From the NCBI RefSeq assembly GCF_023336895.1, contig NZ_JAMBLT010000004.1, forward strand, positions 41,243-105,242: a stretch of 64,000 nucleotides of DNA. Reading direction: 5' to 3'. Numbering within the stretch: the stretch's first letter is position 1; the number at the start of each line of letters is the position of its first letter. This document shows, piece after piece, positions 54,333-62,088 of this stretch. Under the pieces are notes generated by a model. It did no database searches. It worked only from the letters and a program-made list of their open reading frames with translations, and was not told the origin of the DNA. The position numbers were made by a program, and so were the translations under genes. Source of the DNA: Parasutterella secunda (GTDB taxonomy: Bacteria > Pseudomonadota > Gammaproteobacteria > Burkholderiales > Burkholderiaceae_F).

Positions 54333-54635
54333 TTTTCACCTTTAACAGCATACGAGTTCAGCGTACACTTAAATAGACTGAAAAGTGTGAGTAAAATCGT
54401 ACCGTTTTGGCTATTTTTGTGAAAGTTTTATCAAAAAATAAGCTTTTTAAATGCAGTTATAACAAAATAAGCAAAATATACCTCTTTGGTGTAATAAAAG
54501 AAGTCGTTTGCGTCTAAGTATTCGAGTTTTCGTACCATACAATCTAAATTAAGAACGCGAGAGCGTGCAATAAAGCGAGCCTATTTTCGTTTGGCTGGAC
54601 TCCATGCGAAATAAAAGGCTAAGGAGAATCCCCTT
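54333..54635. promoter_or_regulatory. Divergent control region of the hydrogenase island
   Basis: No gene is present. The A+T-rich gap separates the two operons. Inverted repeats: CACTTTTCA (54330-54338) with TGAAAAGTG (54379-54387), and a hairpin of TATTTTTG with CAAAAAATA (about 54411-54441). A TACAAT -10-like box is at 54538-54543 without a good -35, which suggests an activator is needed. A short hairpin ACGC-GAGA-GCGT (54555-54566) would be in the leader. The ribosome site AAGGAG precedes the small-subunit gene. Which regulator binds is not clear. Confidence 0.5.
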
Positions 54636-55733
54636 ATGTTTGAAACTCAATATGAAGCGTTGCGGCGCCAAGGTGTTAGCCGCCGCAGTTTTTTGCAATT
54701 TTGCTCGCTGACGGCCGCCAGTTTGGGATTGGGAAGCGCAGGAGCTCAAGAGATTGCTCAAGCCATTGAAACCAAGCCTAGGATGCCGGTTGTATGGTTA
54801 CACGGCCTGGAGTGCACCTGTTGTACGGAGTCGTTTATCCGCTCTTACCATCCGGTTGCCAAGGATTTGGTGTTGTCCATGATTTCGCTCGACTATGACG
54901 ACACCATTATGGCTGCCGCCGGACATCAGGCCGAAGCGGCACTTGAAGAAACCATTACCAAGTACAAAGGCAATTACATTTTGGCCGTTGAAGGCAATGT
55001 GCCTTTGAATGATGATGGGGTTAACTGCATTCCTGCAGGAGAAACTTTCCTGCAAAAAATTAAACACGTGGCCGCTGGGGCCAAAGCCGTTATCGGTTGG
55101 GGATCATGCGCCGCATGGGGATGCGTGCAGGCGGCTAAACCCAATCCGACGCATTCTGTTCCCATTACAGAAATCATTACGGATAAGCCTATCGTACTTG
55201 TTCCGGGTTGCCCGCCGATTCCTGAGGTGATGACAGCCGTTGTGACTTATATTCTTACTTACGATCGCATTCCGCCGCTTGATCGGTTGGGACGGCCGAA
55301 GATGTTCTACGGTCAGCGTATTCATGATAAATGCTATCGTCGGGCGCATTTCGATGCCGGTCAGTTCGTTGAGAAATTTGATGACCAAGGCGCCAAATTG
55401 GGCTATTGCCTCTATAAGGTCGGGTGTAAAGGACCGACCACATACAATGCTTGTTCAACGATTCGTTGGAATGAGGGATTGAGCTGGCCTGTGCAGTCCG
55501 GCCACGGATGCATCGGTTGTTCTGAGCCTAATTTCTTTGACAAGGGCTCGTTCTATGAACATGAAACGACGATTTTGCCGCCGGGACTCGATGGTATTGA
55601 GGCGACTGTCGATAAGGTAGGCCTGGCGACGGTTGGCGTTGTTGGTGCTGCAGCTATTGCCCATGCCGCGCTATCGGCTGTTGCTCAAGCGCGAGCAAAA
55701 AAGACCAATAAAGATCTCGGGAGGGAAGAATAA
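54636..55733 (+). CDS. hyaA: NiFe hydrogenase small subunit, oxygen-tolerant (six-cysteine) type
   Basis: The electron-transfer subunit of a membrane-bound uptake hydrogenase (group 1). 365 residues with a Tat signal ([21 protein letters not shown] at 16-17); the mature chain probably starts near residue 44. Subtracting 43 gives exact E. coli Hyd-1 numbering. Proximal cluster C17, C19, C20, C115, C120 and C149 (C60, C62, C63, C158, C163, C192 here); distal H187, C190, C215, C221; medial C230, C249, C252. The extra C19 (LECTCCTES) and C120 (SCAAWGCVQ) are the marks of the oxygen-tolerant [4Fe-3S] cluster. A C-terminal membrane helix (~325-352) anchors it to cytochrome b. The stop overlaps the next ATG region. 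Confidence 0.96.
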   Translation: MFETQYEALRRQGVSRRSFLQFCSLTAASLGLGSAGAQEIAQAIETKPRMPVVWLHGLECTCCTESFIRSYHPVAKDLVLSMISLDYDDTIMAAAGHQAEAALEETITKYKGNYILAVEGNVPLNDDGVNCIPAGETFLQKIKHVAAGAKAVIGWGSCAAWGCVQAAKPNPTHSVPITEIITDKPIVLVPGCPPIPEVMTAVVTYILTYDRIPPLDRLGRPKMFYGQRIHDKCYRRAHFDAGQFVEKFDDQGAKLGYCLYKVGCKGPTTYNACSTIRWNEGLSWPVQSGHGCIGCSEPNFFDKGSFYEHETTILPPGLDGIEATVDKVGLATVGVVGAAAIAHAALSAVAQARAKKTNKDLGREE

Positions 55734-57499
55734 TGGCAGATCGTCGTATTGTTGTTGACCCGGTGACGCGTATTGAGGGTCATTTGCGCGTTCAAGCGGT
55801 GTTGGGTAATGGCGGGAAAGTCATTACGGACTCCCAAAGTACAGGCACGATGTGGCGCGGTCTTGAGGTGATTCTTAAAGGCCGGGATCCTCGCGATGCT
55901 TGGGCCTTTGTGGAACGTATTTGCGGGGTGTGTACGGGTATTCACGCCCTGGCAGCTGTCAGAAGCGTTGAAGATGCCATTGGCATCAAAATTCCCAAAA
56001 ATGCGAACATCATTCGCAACCTAATGAATGCAACGCTTTACACGCACGACCACATTGTTCACTTTTACCAACTTTCTGCATTGGATTGGGTTGACGTGGT
56101 CAGTTCTCTGTCGGCTGATCCTCGAGAAGTCTCGGAATTGCAAAAGAAAATCAGTCCGCATCATCCGCTCAGTTCTCCGGGTTATTTCCGTGATGTGCAG
56201 AATCGCTTGAAGAAGTTTGTTGCTTCCGGTCAATTGGGGATTTTTGCCAACGGCTATTGGGGGCATCCTGCCATGAAGTTGCCGCCGGCGGTCAATCTCT
56301 TGGCGGTAACGCACTACCTAGAGGCACTTGATTTCCAGCGTGAAATCATCAAGATTCATACGATTTTGGGCGGCAAGAACCCGCATCCGAATTACTTGGT
56401 CGGTGGTGTGGCTTGCCCGATCAACATGCACGATACCGGCGCGGCTGGCAACATGATCAATGAAGTGACCATGAACTATATGCGCGATATCGCCAAGCAG
56501 TCGGTTGAATTTGTGCAGAACGTTTACTTGCCCGATATCAAGGCGATCGCCTCCTTCTATCCGGAATGGTTCAAGTATGGCGGCGGTTTGGTGAAGAAAA
56601 ATGTGCTTTGCTACGGGGACTTCCCGGAAATTGCCAATGACTGGTCTGAAAAATCTCTGCAGATGCCGGCCGGTGCCATTGTTGACGGGGATTTGGCTCA
56701 TGTACAGGAAGTGGATTTGAGAGATCTCACCCAAATTCAGGAATTTGTGGATCACTCTTGGTACAAATACCCCGAAGGTAAACTAGGTCTTCACCCCTGG
56801 GAAGGCGTGACGGATCAAGCCTTTGAACTGCCCGAAGGCTCAGTTGGCACGAAGACTAAGTTTGAATGGTTGGGTGAAAAAGGCAAGTACTCGTGGATCA
56901 AGAGCCCGCGCTGGAAAGGCCACATGATGGAAGTGGGGCCGCTTGCTCGTTTGATCATGTCGGTTGCCAAGGATGTGAAGCATTTCAAGGAACCGGCACT
57001 TGATCTTCTGAAGGAACTCAACTTGCCGCTTGAAGCCGTGTACTCCACGTTGGGCCGCCATGCTGCGCGAGCTCTGGAGTGTAATTGGACTGCGCACAAG
57101 ATGGTTCAGTATGTCGATGACTTGATTGCCAATATCAAAAGCGGTGATGAAGTCGCGGCCAATATGGAATTCTGGGAACCGAAGACGTGGCCTAAAGAAT
57201 GCCGAGGTGTTGGGTTCTGCGAAGCGCCTCGCGGAGCTTTGGGACACTGGTGCGTGATTAAGAATACACGTATTGAAAATTGGCAAGCCATTGTTCCGAC
57301 GACATGGAACGCTTCGCCGCGTTCGCCTGAAGGACAACAAAGTGCTTTTGAAACGTCACTGATTGGCACGCCCGTTGCTGATCCGGAACGACCGCTTGAA
57401 ATCATTCGTACGATTCACAGTTTTGATCCGTGCTTGGCTTGTGCAACGCACGTTTTGGATCCGCAAGGTCACGAGCTCTGCAACGTACGTGTTCGTTAG
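55733..57499 (+). CDS. hyaB: NiFe hydrogenase large subunit
   Basis: The catalytic subunit, 588 residues, that splits H2 at a NiFe(CN)2CO site. N-terminal VVDPVTRIEGHLRVQ, first nickel motif RICGVCTGIHA (C64, C67) and second DPCLACATH (C567, C570). The maturation protease should cut after H573, removing the 15-residue tail that starts VLDPQGH. Length is normal for group 1. It is exported with the small subunit by Tat after folding. It starts at the last base of the small-subunit stop codon. Confidence 0.97.
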   Translation: MADRRIVVDPVTRIEGHLRVQAVLGNGGKVITDSQSTGTMWRGLEVILKGRDPRDAWAFVERICGVCTGIHALAAVRSVEDAIGIKIPKNANIIRNLMNATLYTHDHIVHFYQLSALDWVDVVSSLSADPREVSELQKKISPHHPLSSPGYFRDVQNRLKKFVASGQLGIFANGYWGHPAMKLPPAVNLLAVTHYLEALDFQREIIKIHTILGGKNPHPNYLVGGVACPINMHDTGAAGNMINEVTMNYMRDIAKQSVEFVQNVYLPDIKAIASFYPEWFKYGGGLVKKNVLCYGDFPEIANDWSEKSLQMPAGAIVDGDLAHVQEVDLRDLTQIQEFVDHSWYKYPEGKLGLHPWEGVTDQAFELPEGSVGTKTKFEWLGEKGKYSWIKSPRWKGHMMEVGPLARLIMSVAKDVKHFKEPALDLLKELNLPLEAVYSTLGRHAARALECNWTAHKMVQYVDDLIANIKSGDEVAANMEFWEPKTWPKECRGVGFCEAPRGALGHWCVIKNTRIENWQAIVPTTWNASPRSPEGQQSAFETSLIGTPVADPERPLEIIRTIHSFDPCLACATHVLDPQGHELCNVRVR

Positions 57500-57511
57500 G
57501 AGGGTCTCTTT

Positions 57512-58222
57512 ATGAAGATTGATCCTGTCACTTTTGAAGTTGATACGTCGGGAGGGACCCATCCGATTTACGTTTGGGAAGCTCCTGTGCGGATTTGGCA
57601 CTGGGCGATGGCGGTTTGCATGGCTGTCATGATTGTGACCGGTTTTCTGATCGGTGCTCCGCTCGTTGCCAATGTAGGCGATACCTGGGTGACTTACGAT
57701 TTCGGCTATATCCGTCTGGCTCATTTTGTGGCCGGTATGATCTTTACGATCCTTTTCGTATACCGGATCTTTTGGGCTATTGTTGGAAATCGCTACGCTC
57801 GGATGATTTTTATTCCGCCACTTTGGTCTCTCAAATGGTGGAAGGGTGTTATCGCTCAAGTGCTTTACTACCTTTTCATCAAGAAAACGGCGCCGGAATA
57901 CGCAGGCCATAACCCGCTCGCGCAGCTGGCTATGTTTGCCATGTTTGTATTGGGCAGCTTTGTGGTCATCATCACGGGTTTTGCTCTTTATGCGCAAGCC
58001 TGGGGATGGGATACAGGGTGGATGGCATGGTTCGGTTGGGTATTTAGCTTGGCTGGAGATGCTCAAGCCGTGCGAACCATTCACCATGCCTGCATGTACG
58101 TTTTTATTCTCTTTTCAATTGCTCACATCTATATGTCCTTTAGAGAGGACGTCATGGGCGGGGCAACCACGTTGTCTTCTATGTCAACTGGATTGAGAAT
58201 GTTTAAGGAAACGCATCATTAA
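57512..58222 (+). CDS. hyaC: Hydrogenase cytochrome b subunit
   Basis: The di-haem membrane anchor that passes electrons from the small subunit to quinone, 236 residues with four membrane helices. Candidate haem ligands are His in RIWHWAMAVCMAVMIVTGFLIG, HFVAGMIFTILFVYRIFWA, and the HHACMYVFILFSIAHIYMSF segment. The family motif VWEAPVRIWHW opens the first helix. AGGAGG precedes the ATG. Its presence marks a respiratory uptake enzyme, not a fermentative one. Confidence 0.95.
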   Translation: MKIDPVTFEVDTSGGTHPIYVWEAPVRIWHWAMAVCMAVMIVTGFLIGAPLVANVGDTWVTYDFGYIRLAHFVAGMIFTILFVYRIFWAIVGNRYARMIFIPPLWSLKWWKGVIAQVLYYLFIKKTAPEYAGHNPLAQLAMFAMFVLGSFVVIITGFALYAQAWGWDTGWMAWFGWVFSLAGDAQAVRTIHHACMYVFILFSIAHIYMSFREDVMGGATTLSSMSTGLRMFKETHH

Positions 58223-58320
58223 TTGCCGACGATAGAAGGCTTGAGGAGTCGCTCTGAAGCTTCTCAGGCCTTTTTTTGTATGTGGGATTAATATAAAAGA
58301 ATGGATTTAAGGTAGATCGT

Positions 58321-58932
58321 ATGCAGCAGTTTGAAGTTTTAGTGATCGGAATCGGCAATATCCTGTGGGCTGACGAGGGGTTCGGTGTCAGAGCAGTCGA
58401 GTCGTATCATGAACGGTTTGCTGATGATCCTAGAGTACGAGTCATTGATGGAGGTACATTGGGAGCCTACCTGATTAATGAGGTTATGAGTGCCAAAAGG
58501 TTACTTATTTTTGATTGCTGCGATTTTCAAGATAAGCCAGGAACTTTAAAAGTTCTTCGCGATGACGATATTCGACTTTGGTCATCGACCAAAATATCGG
58601 CCCATCAAGCCGGCATGAATGACGTCTTGGTGACAGCCGCTTTGAGCGGTTACGAACCGCAAGCCATTACCGTTATTGGGGTGCAGCCTTTGGAATTAAA
58701 TGATTATGGTGGTAGCCTAACCTCAGTGGTTGACGCACAAGTCTATCCTGCCGTCAATGAAGCCATGAAGGAAATGACCGCCTGGGGGTTTGCTCCTCAA
58801 GAAAGAGTTGGAAACGATCAGCCTAGAGCACTCAGTGAAGAGATTTTAGAGAAAGAACCATACGAAAAAGGACGCCCGAGCGAGCAAGAAGCCTTTCGCT
58901 ACGGAGATCTTCGCTTTATTAAGGTTAAATAA
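58321..58932 (+). CDS. hyaD: Hydrogenase maturation endopeptidase (HyaD/HupD)
   Basis: A 203-residue nickel-sensing protease that removes the large-subunit tail after nickel insertion. Nickel ligands are visible: Glu in ILWADEGFGVRAVE, Asp in LLIFDCCDF and His in ISAHQAGMNDVL. The core ends with ITVIGVQPLELNDYGGSLT. A ~30-residue charged C-terminal extension goes beyond the E. coli protein. A 98-base gap with a T-rich tract before it suggests partial termination after hyaC. Confidence 0.94.
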   Translation: MQQFEVLVIGIGNILWADEGFGVRAVESYHERFADDPRVRVIDGGTLGAYLINEVMSAKRLLIFDCCDFQDKPGTLKVLRDDDIRLWSSTKISAHQAGMNDVLVTAALSGYEPQAITVIGVQPLELNDYGGSLTSVVDAQVYPAVNEAMKEMTAWGFAPQERVGNDQPRALSEEILEKEPYEKGRPSEQEAFRYGDLRFIKVK

Positions 58933-58954
58933 TTTTTAGAGGTGACTTGAAAAG

Positions 58955-59293
58955 ATGTGTGTGGCAATACCCAAAAAAGTCCTGGCCCTGCATAAAACAG
59001 CAAGCGGCACGAGCGCGGATGTGGATAATGGCGGCGAGTTGGAACGTGTGGACACCTCACTGATTGAATCGGTATCGGTCGGCGATTTTGTGCTGGTATT
59101 CAGAGGCAATGCATTGAGAGTCGTTGATGCAGAGGAAGCGGCGAAGATTCAGTCAGCATTGGATTGCGTCCAGAAAGTAATGGATGGGGAGTTTGATGAA
59201 AATCAGATTCAAGCCGGTTTTGCCGATTTAGACAACGCTTCGTCTGCTTTGCCTCCGCATCTGGCTCGTATAGTAGGTAAAAAAGTGATGTAG
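58955..59293 (+). CDS. hupF: HypC paralogue HupF
   Basis: A 112-residue member of the HypC family that starts MCVAIPKKVLALHK with the essential Cys2. Residues ~80-112 form the HupF extension ending SALPPHLARIVGKKVM. In Rhizobium HupF protects the large subunit when oxygen is present. The pair hypC + hupF in this island fits an enzyme matured under air exposure. RBS is AGAGGTG. Confidence 0.9.
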   Translation: MCVAIPKKVLALHKTASGTSADVDNGGELERVDTSLIESVSVGDFVLVFRGNALRVVDAEEAAKIQSALDCVQKVMDGEFDENQIQAGFADLDNASSALPPHLARIVGKKVM

Positions 59294-59302
59294 GGGGAGC
59301 CT

Positions 59303-59785
59303 ATGCCTAAAGCCTTTAATGCGGTTACCGCTCAGATCAATCAGCTAGATATGGCTTCGCATCCGGTATTTAAGCGTCTATTCGGCGAGGCCGGTTTTCA
59401 GTGGCTGACATCGCAAGAGTTAGAAAACTTCATATATCAAGATGGTTTGAAGATGTTAGTTTTTGCCGATGACCCTAATGAAAGAAAAACAACATTGGAC
59501 ATAGCTGTTATTGCTCCGGAATTAAAAAAAGCTTTCAATGGTGCTTTGACGGCGACGGCTTGGGCTGACTTTAAAGAATCGCGCAGCATGGCTGCTCGTT
59601 GGGGTTTGCGTTCAATGCCCGTGGTAGCAATCTTTCGAAATAAGGATTTACTGGGGGCCGTTCAGGGCCTTAAACCGTGGGATGAATATTGTTCTTTGCT
59701 ATCTGAGATCGTCATTAGAAATAAACCTGTGGTTCGTACAATTGCGATCATGCCTGTTGAAAAACAGGACAGTTGTGATTGCTGA
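59303..59785 (+). CDS. hyaE: HyaE/HupG thioredoxin-like hydrogenase chaperone
   Basis: A 160-residue thioredoxin-fold protein without the CxxC active site. The core is DIAVIAPELKKAFNGALTATAWADFKES and ARWGLRSMPVVAIFRNKDLLGAVQGLKPWDEY, with the cis-Pro after SM. HyaE recognises the twin-arginine signal of the small subunit. The C-terminus (EKQDSCDC) has three cysteines in a short space, a possible metal site (inference). Confidence 0.85.
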   Translation: MPKAFNAVTAQINQLDMASHPVFKRLFGEAGFQWLTSQELENFIYQDGLKMLVFADDPNERKTTLDIAVIAPELKKAFNGALTATAWADFKESRSMAARWGLRSMPVVAIFRNKDLLGAVQGLKPWDEYCSLLSEIVIRNKPVVRTIAIMPVEKQDSCDC

Positions 59786-59808
59786 GAAAACTTCAAAAAG
59801 GATCAGGT

Positions 59809-60594
59809 ATGGCACAAATATCATCGAGCCGTTGGGCCAATGTAAATTTAGACAGGCAAACCGAACACGAAGCGGCAATTGCGACGGTGAAATTTCTCGA
59901 AAAAGTTAGGGATACTTTGTCCGAGGGGGATTTTTCAACCAACAAGACGTTATTAACTATTCCCTTTAGAGAATTCGACCCTAAGCACCTGGATTTTGTT
60001 TTAGCAACGGTTGGAAGTGGTGAAGTTAGGGCAACGATAGGCCAATCAGTTCGATTGGAAGAAACGGCTATTGAGGGGCTGTGGCGCGTGCAGGAAAACG
60101 GGGTTGATCGTTTTGAAGTCGTTACGGTTCCTTCGGATCTATTAAGAAACCTTTCTACAACGCTGCTAGAGCCTCAATTAACTGAAATTCCTCAAGGTGT
60201 CTTTGCTGCTTCGGCTATTCTTCAGGAACTTTCCCAAGCTCAGCGAACAGAAAATCTAGAGAAGTTGTCAGTGGAGCCGCCCTATACGGTTGAAATTTCT
60301 CGTCAGCCCCTTAGCCCGGAAGATGGATCTTTTCTTGAGGCCGCATTGGGTAAGGGAATGATAGATATCAGTATTTCGGGTTTTGCGAGCGCTCATATTC
60401 AAAGCACTGCGATGAAAGGGATTTGGCGAAATCGGATTTTTAATAATGCCGGTAAAGCGCTTTTTGATGCCTATGTAGTGACGATGTTGCCGCCTGAGGT
60501 TGGAGAGTCCGCAGAAGAAATGAAGTTAGGTGCTCAGCATTGTGAAGAAATCTTGCAGTGGCTTAAGGAAGATATTCAAAGCGGTTCGTTATAA
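59809..60594 (+). CDS. hyaF: HyaF/HupH hydrogenase expression protein
   Basis: A 261-residue protein of the HyaF/HupH family, which works in small-subunit cluster assembly. Marks: ATVGSGEVRATIG, ETAIEGLWRVQ and a second copy of the same fold with VEISRQPL, ISISGFASAHIQSTAMKGIWRNRIFNN and VTMLPPEVGESAEEM. ATG 59809 is chosen because AAAAGGATCAGG precedes it; the reading frame is open 10 codons further up to a TTG inside hyaE. It ends 18 bases before the rubredoxin gene. Confidence 0.88.
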   Translation: MAQISSSRWANVNLDRQTEHEAAIATVKFLEKVRDTLSEGDFSTNKTLLTIPFREFDPKHLDFVLATVGSGEVRATIGQSVRLEETAIEGLWRVQENGVDRFEVVTVPSDLLRNLSTTLLEPQLTEIPQGVFAASAILQELSQAQRTENLEKLSVEPPYTVEISRQPLSPEDGSFLEAALGKGMIDISISGFASAHIQSTAMKGIWRNRIFNNAGKALFDAYVVTMLPPEVGESAEEMKLGAQHCEEILQWLKEDIQSGSL

Positions 60595-60612
60595 AGAGGT
60601 CTTGGAGTGGAA

Positions 60613-60855
60613 ATGGCTCAAGAAACGATAGATCGTCTGTTGGATCGGTTAAATCGGGAACGTATCGGGGCTGAAACGAAAATGCAGTGCAAGGTTTGCT
60701 GGTATGTGTACGATCCGAAGCAAGGTTGTGAGGAATTTGACATCGCTCCCGATACACCGTTTTATGACTTACCGGACTTTTTTACGTGCCCGGGTTGTGG
60801 CAACGAAAAAGCGGGCTTTATCCCTTTAAATTCGGATGAGGAGCCCGCTCAGTAG
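60613..60855 (+). CDS. hupI: Rubredoxin (HupI type)
   Basis: An 80-residue protein with the one-iron rubredoxin site: MQCKVCWYVYDPKQG and PDFFTCPGCGNEKAGF. The ~25-residue N-terminal helix (ETIDRLLDRLNRER) is an extension on the usual 52-55-residue fold. HupI-type rubredoxins help mature the hydrogenase small subunit in air. ATG 60613 has GGAG upstream; the GTG two codons earlier is less likely. It is the last gene of the rightward operon and is convergent with the LOG-like gene. Confidence 0.93.
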   Translation: MAQETIDRLLDRLNRERIGAETKMQCKVCWYVYDPKQGCEEFDIAPDTPFYDLPDFFTCPGCGNEKAGFIPLNSDEEPAQ

Positions 60856-60856
60856 C

Positions 60857-61981
60857 TTATTCGCTTTTTTGCGGTTTGAACATTTTCACTGTTTGGGCGA
60901 CTTCTTCAATGTCGTCTGTGATGCCGATTCGCAAACCGCTGTATTTTCCGGTATTGACAAGATGCTCTAGGAGTGGGTAAACGGGCAATTCCTTTCGCCA
61001 AAAATCTACGCCTAAGAAAACCATCAAACTCGAATAACCGTACGTTTTGTAGTGATTAGGGACGGCAGCCTGAAAGATTTCTTGAATAGTACCGGCGCTA
61101 CCCGGAGTGTAGATAAGCCCACCTCTTGTAATACTTAAGATCGTATCTTCGCGGATGCTGTTATCAAAAAACTTTGCAATATGAGTGGCAAAGGGGGTTG
61201 CCGGCTCATGTCCGTAGAGCCAAGTAGGAATGCCCAGACTGATGAAATGCGTTTGACGGAATTTAAGCATTACTTTGAATGCGCTGCTTAACCAGCCTTT
61301 ATCTTGCCAACTTGGAGCCGCCTTAAGGATAGTGAGAGCCTCTTCAACTTCTTCATCAGATCTTTCTGCAAGCCAAGCTCCTAAATGGGTAGCTTCCATA
61401 GCCCCGGCACCACCCCCGCTAACCATGATGAATCCCATTTCTGTCAGGCGCTTACTCAGAAAAACAATTTGTCTGTAGAAAGGATCGGTTCTTAGAAGGT
61501 CGTGACCGCCCATAATGCCAACGATTTGACGTTCATGATAGTTAGCCAAGAAGTCCTTGATGGCGTTACTCATGGAGTGATCGTGTAAATACCGTGACAG
61601 TGTTTCCTTGATATTTTTGGAAATGACTCCGCTTTGCAAAAAATGTTTATAAACACGCCTGTCGTAAGTATTTTCTATGGAACTCTCATCGCGGGGATCA
61701 AATCCGGAATAAAGCGAATTGGCCGAGTACAGATAACTGCGATAGATGTCAAAGGGGGCATCCAGTTTCGGAAAAATCAGGTTTGTTTTATCAAGTTGCT
61801 GCGAAAAGGATTCGGGTAAAACACAACCTAAAAATAAACAGTCGCTGTATGTGGACTGGGAGGCCAAGTCCGCTAGATCTGAGAAATCGATATTTTGAAA
61901 AACATGATGATCAATGTGTCCTGGTTCGGTAACAAGGCCTAATAATTGAGTGATCGTTTCAATTTCGGTGTATTCGCGCAT
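60857..61981 (-). CDS. LOG-like Rossmann nucleotide-binding protein, extended
   Basis: A 374-residue protein with a LOG/TIGR00730-like core in its second half: VGIMGGHDLLRTDPFYRQ, FIMVSGGGAGAMEATHLGAWLAER, and the PGGxGTxxE equivalent YTPGSAGTIQEIFQAAV. Standard LOG enzymes (~190-220 residues) cleave nucleoside 5'-monophosphates to base and ribose phosphate. Here the core is preceded by ~150 residues of unknown fold, and the second motif has S-A for G-G, so the reaction is uncertain. ATG 61981 with GGAG upstream is preferred; a GTG at 62050 would add 23 residues. Its 5' end faces the OLD-type gene, 107 bases away. Confidence 0.78.
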   Translation of the reverse strand: MREYTEIETITQLLGLVTEPGHIDHHVFQNIDFSDLADLASQSTYSDCLFLGCVLPESFSQQLDKTNLIFPKLDAPFDIYRSYLYSANSLYSGFDPRDESSIENTYDRRVYKHFLQSGVISKNIKETLSRYLHDHSMSNAIKDFLANYHERQIVGIMGGHDLLRTDPFYRQIVFLSKRLTEMGFIMVSGGGAGAMEATHLGAWLAERSDEEVEEALTILKAAPSWQDKGWLSSAFKVMLKFRQTHFISLGIPTWLYGHEPATPFATHIAKFFDNSIREDTILSITRGGLIYTPGSAGTIQEIFQAAVPNHYKTYGYSSLMVFLGVDFWRKELPVYPLLEHLVNTGKYSGLRIGITDDIEEVAQTVKMFKPQKSE

Positions 61982-62088
61982 TGTTTGACTCCATTCGTTC
62001 CAATTATCTATTTTAGCGAAGCTTGCCGAAAGCTCTATCCTGATGCTCACAAGCCATCTAGAATAAAAGAAAAGACTCAGGAATAGTC

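Noticed and set aside
54326..54339. FNR-type site (TTGATCACTTTTCA) near the hybE start
   Set aside because: Only the left half matches TTGAT; the right half is TTTCA instead of ATCAA, and it sits on the start codon of hybE.
54592..54608. Possible sigma54 promoter (TGGC...TGC) before the hydrogenase small-subunit gene
   Set aside because: The spacing between the GG and GC elements is 11 bases rather than 10, and the flanking bases do not match; it is also too close to the ribosome site to leave a normal leader.
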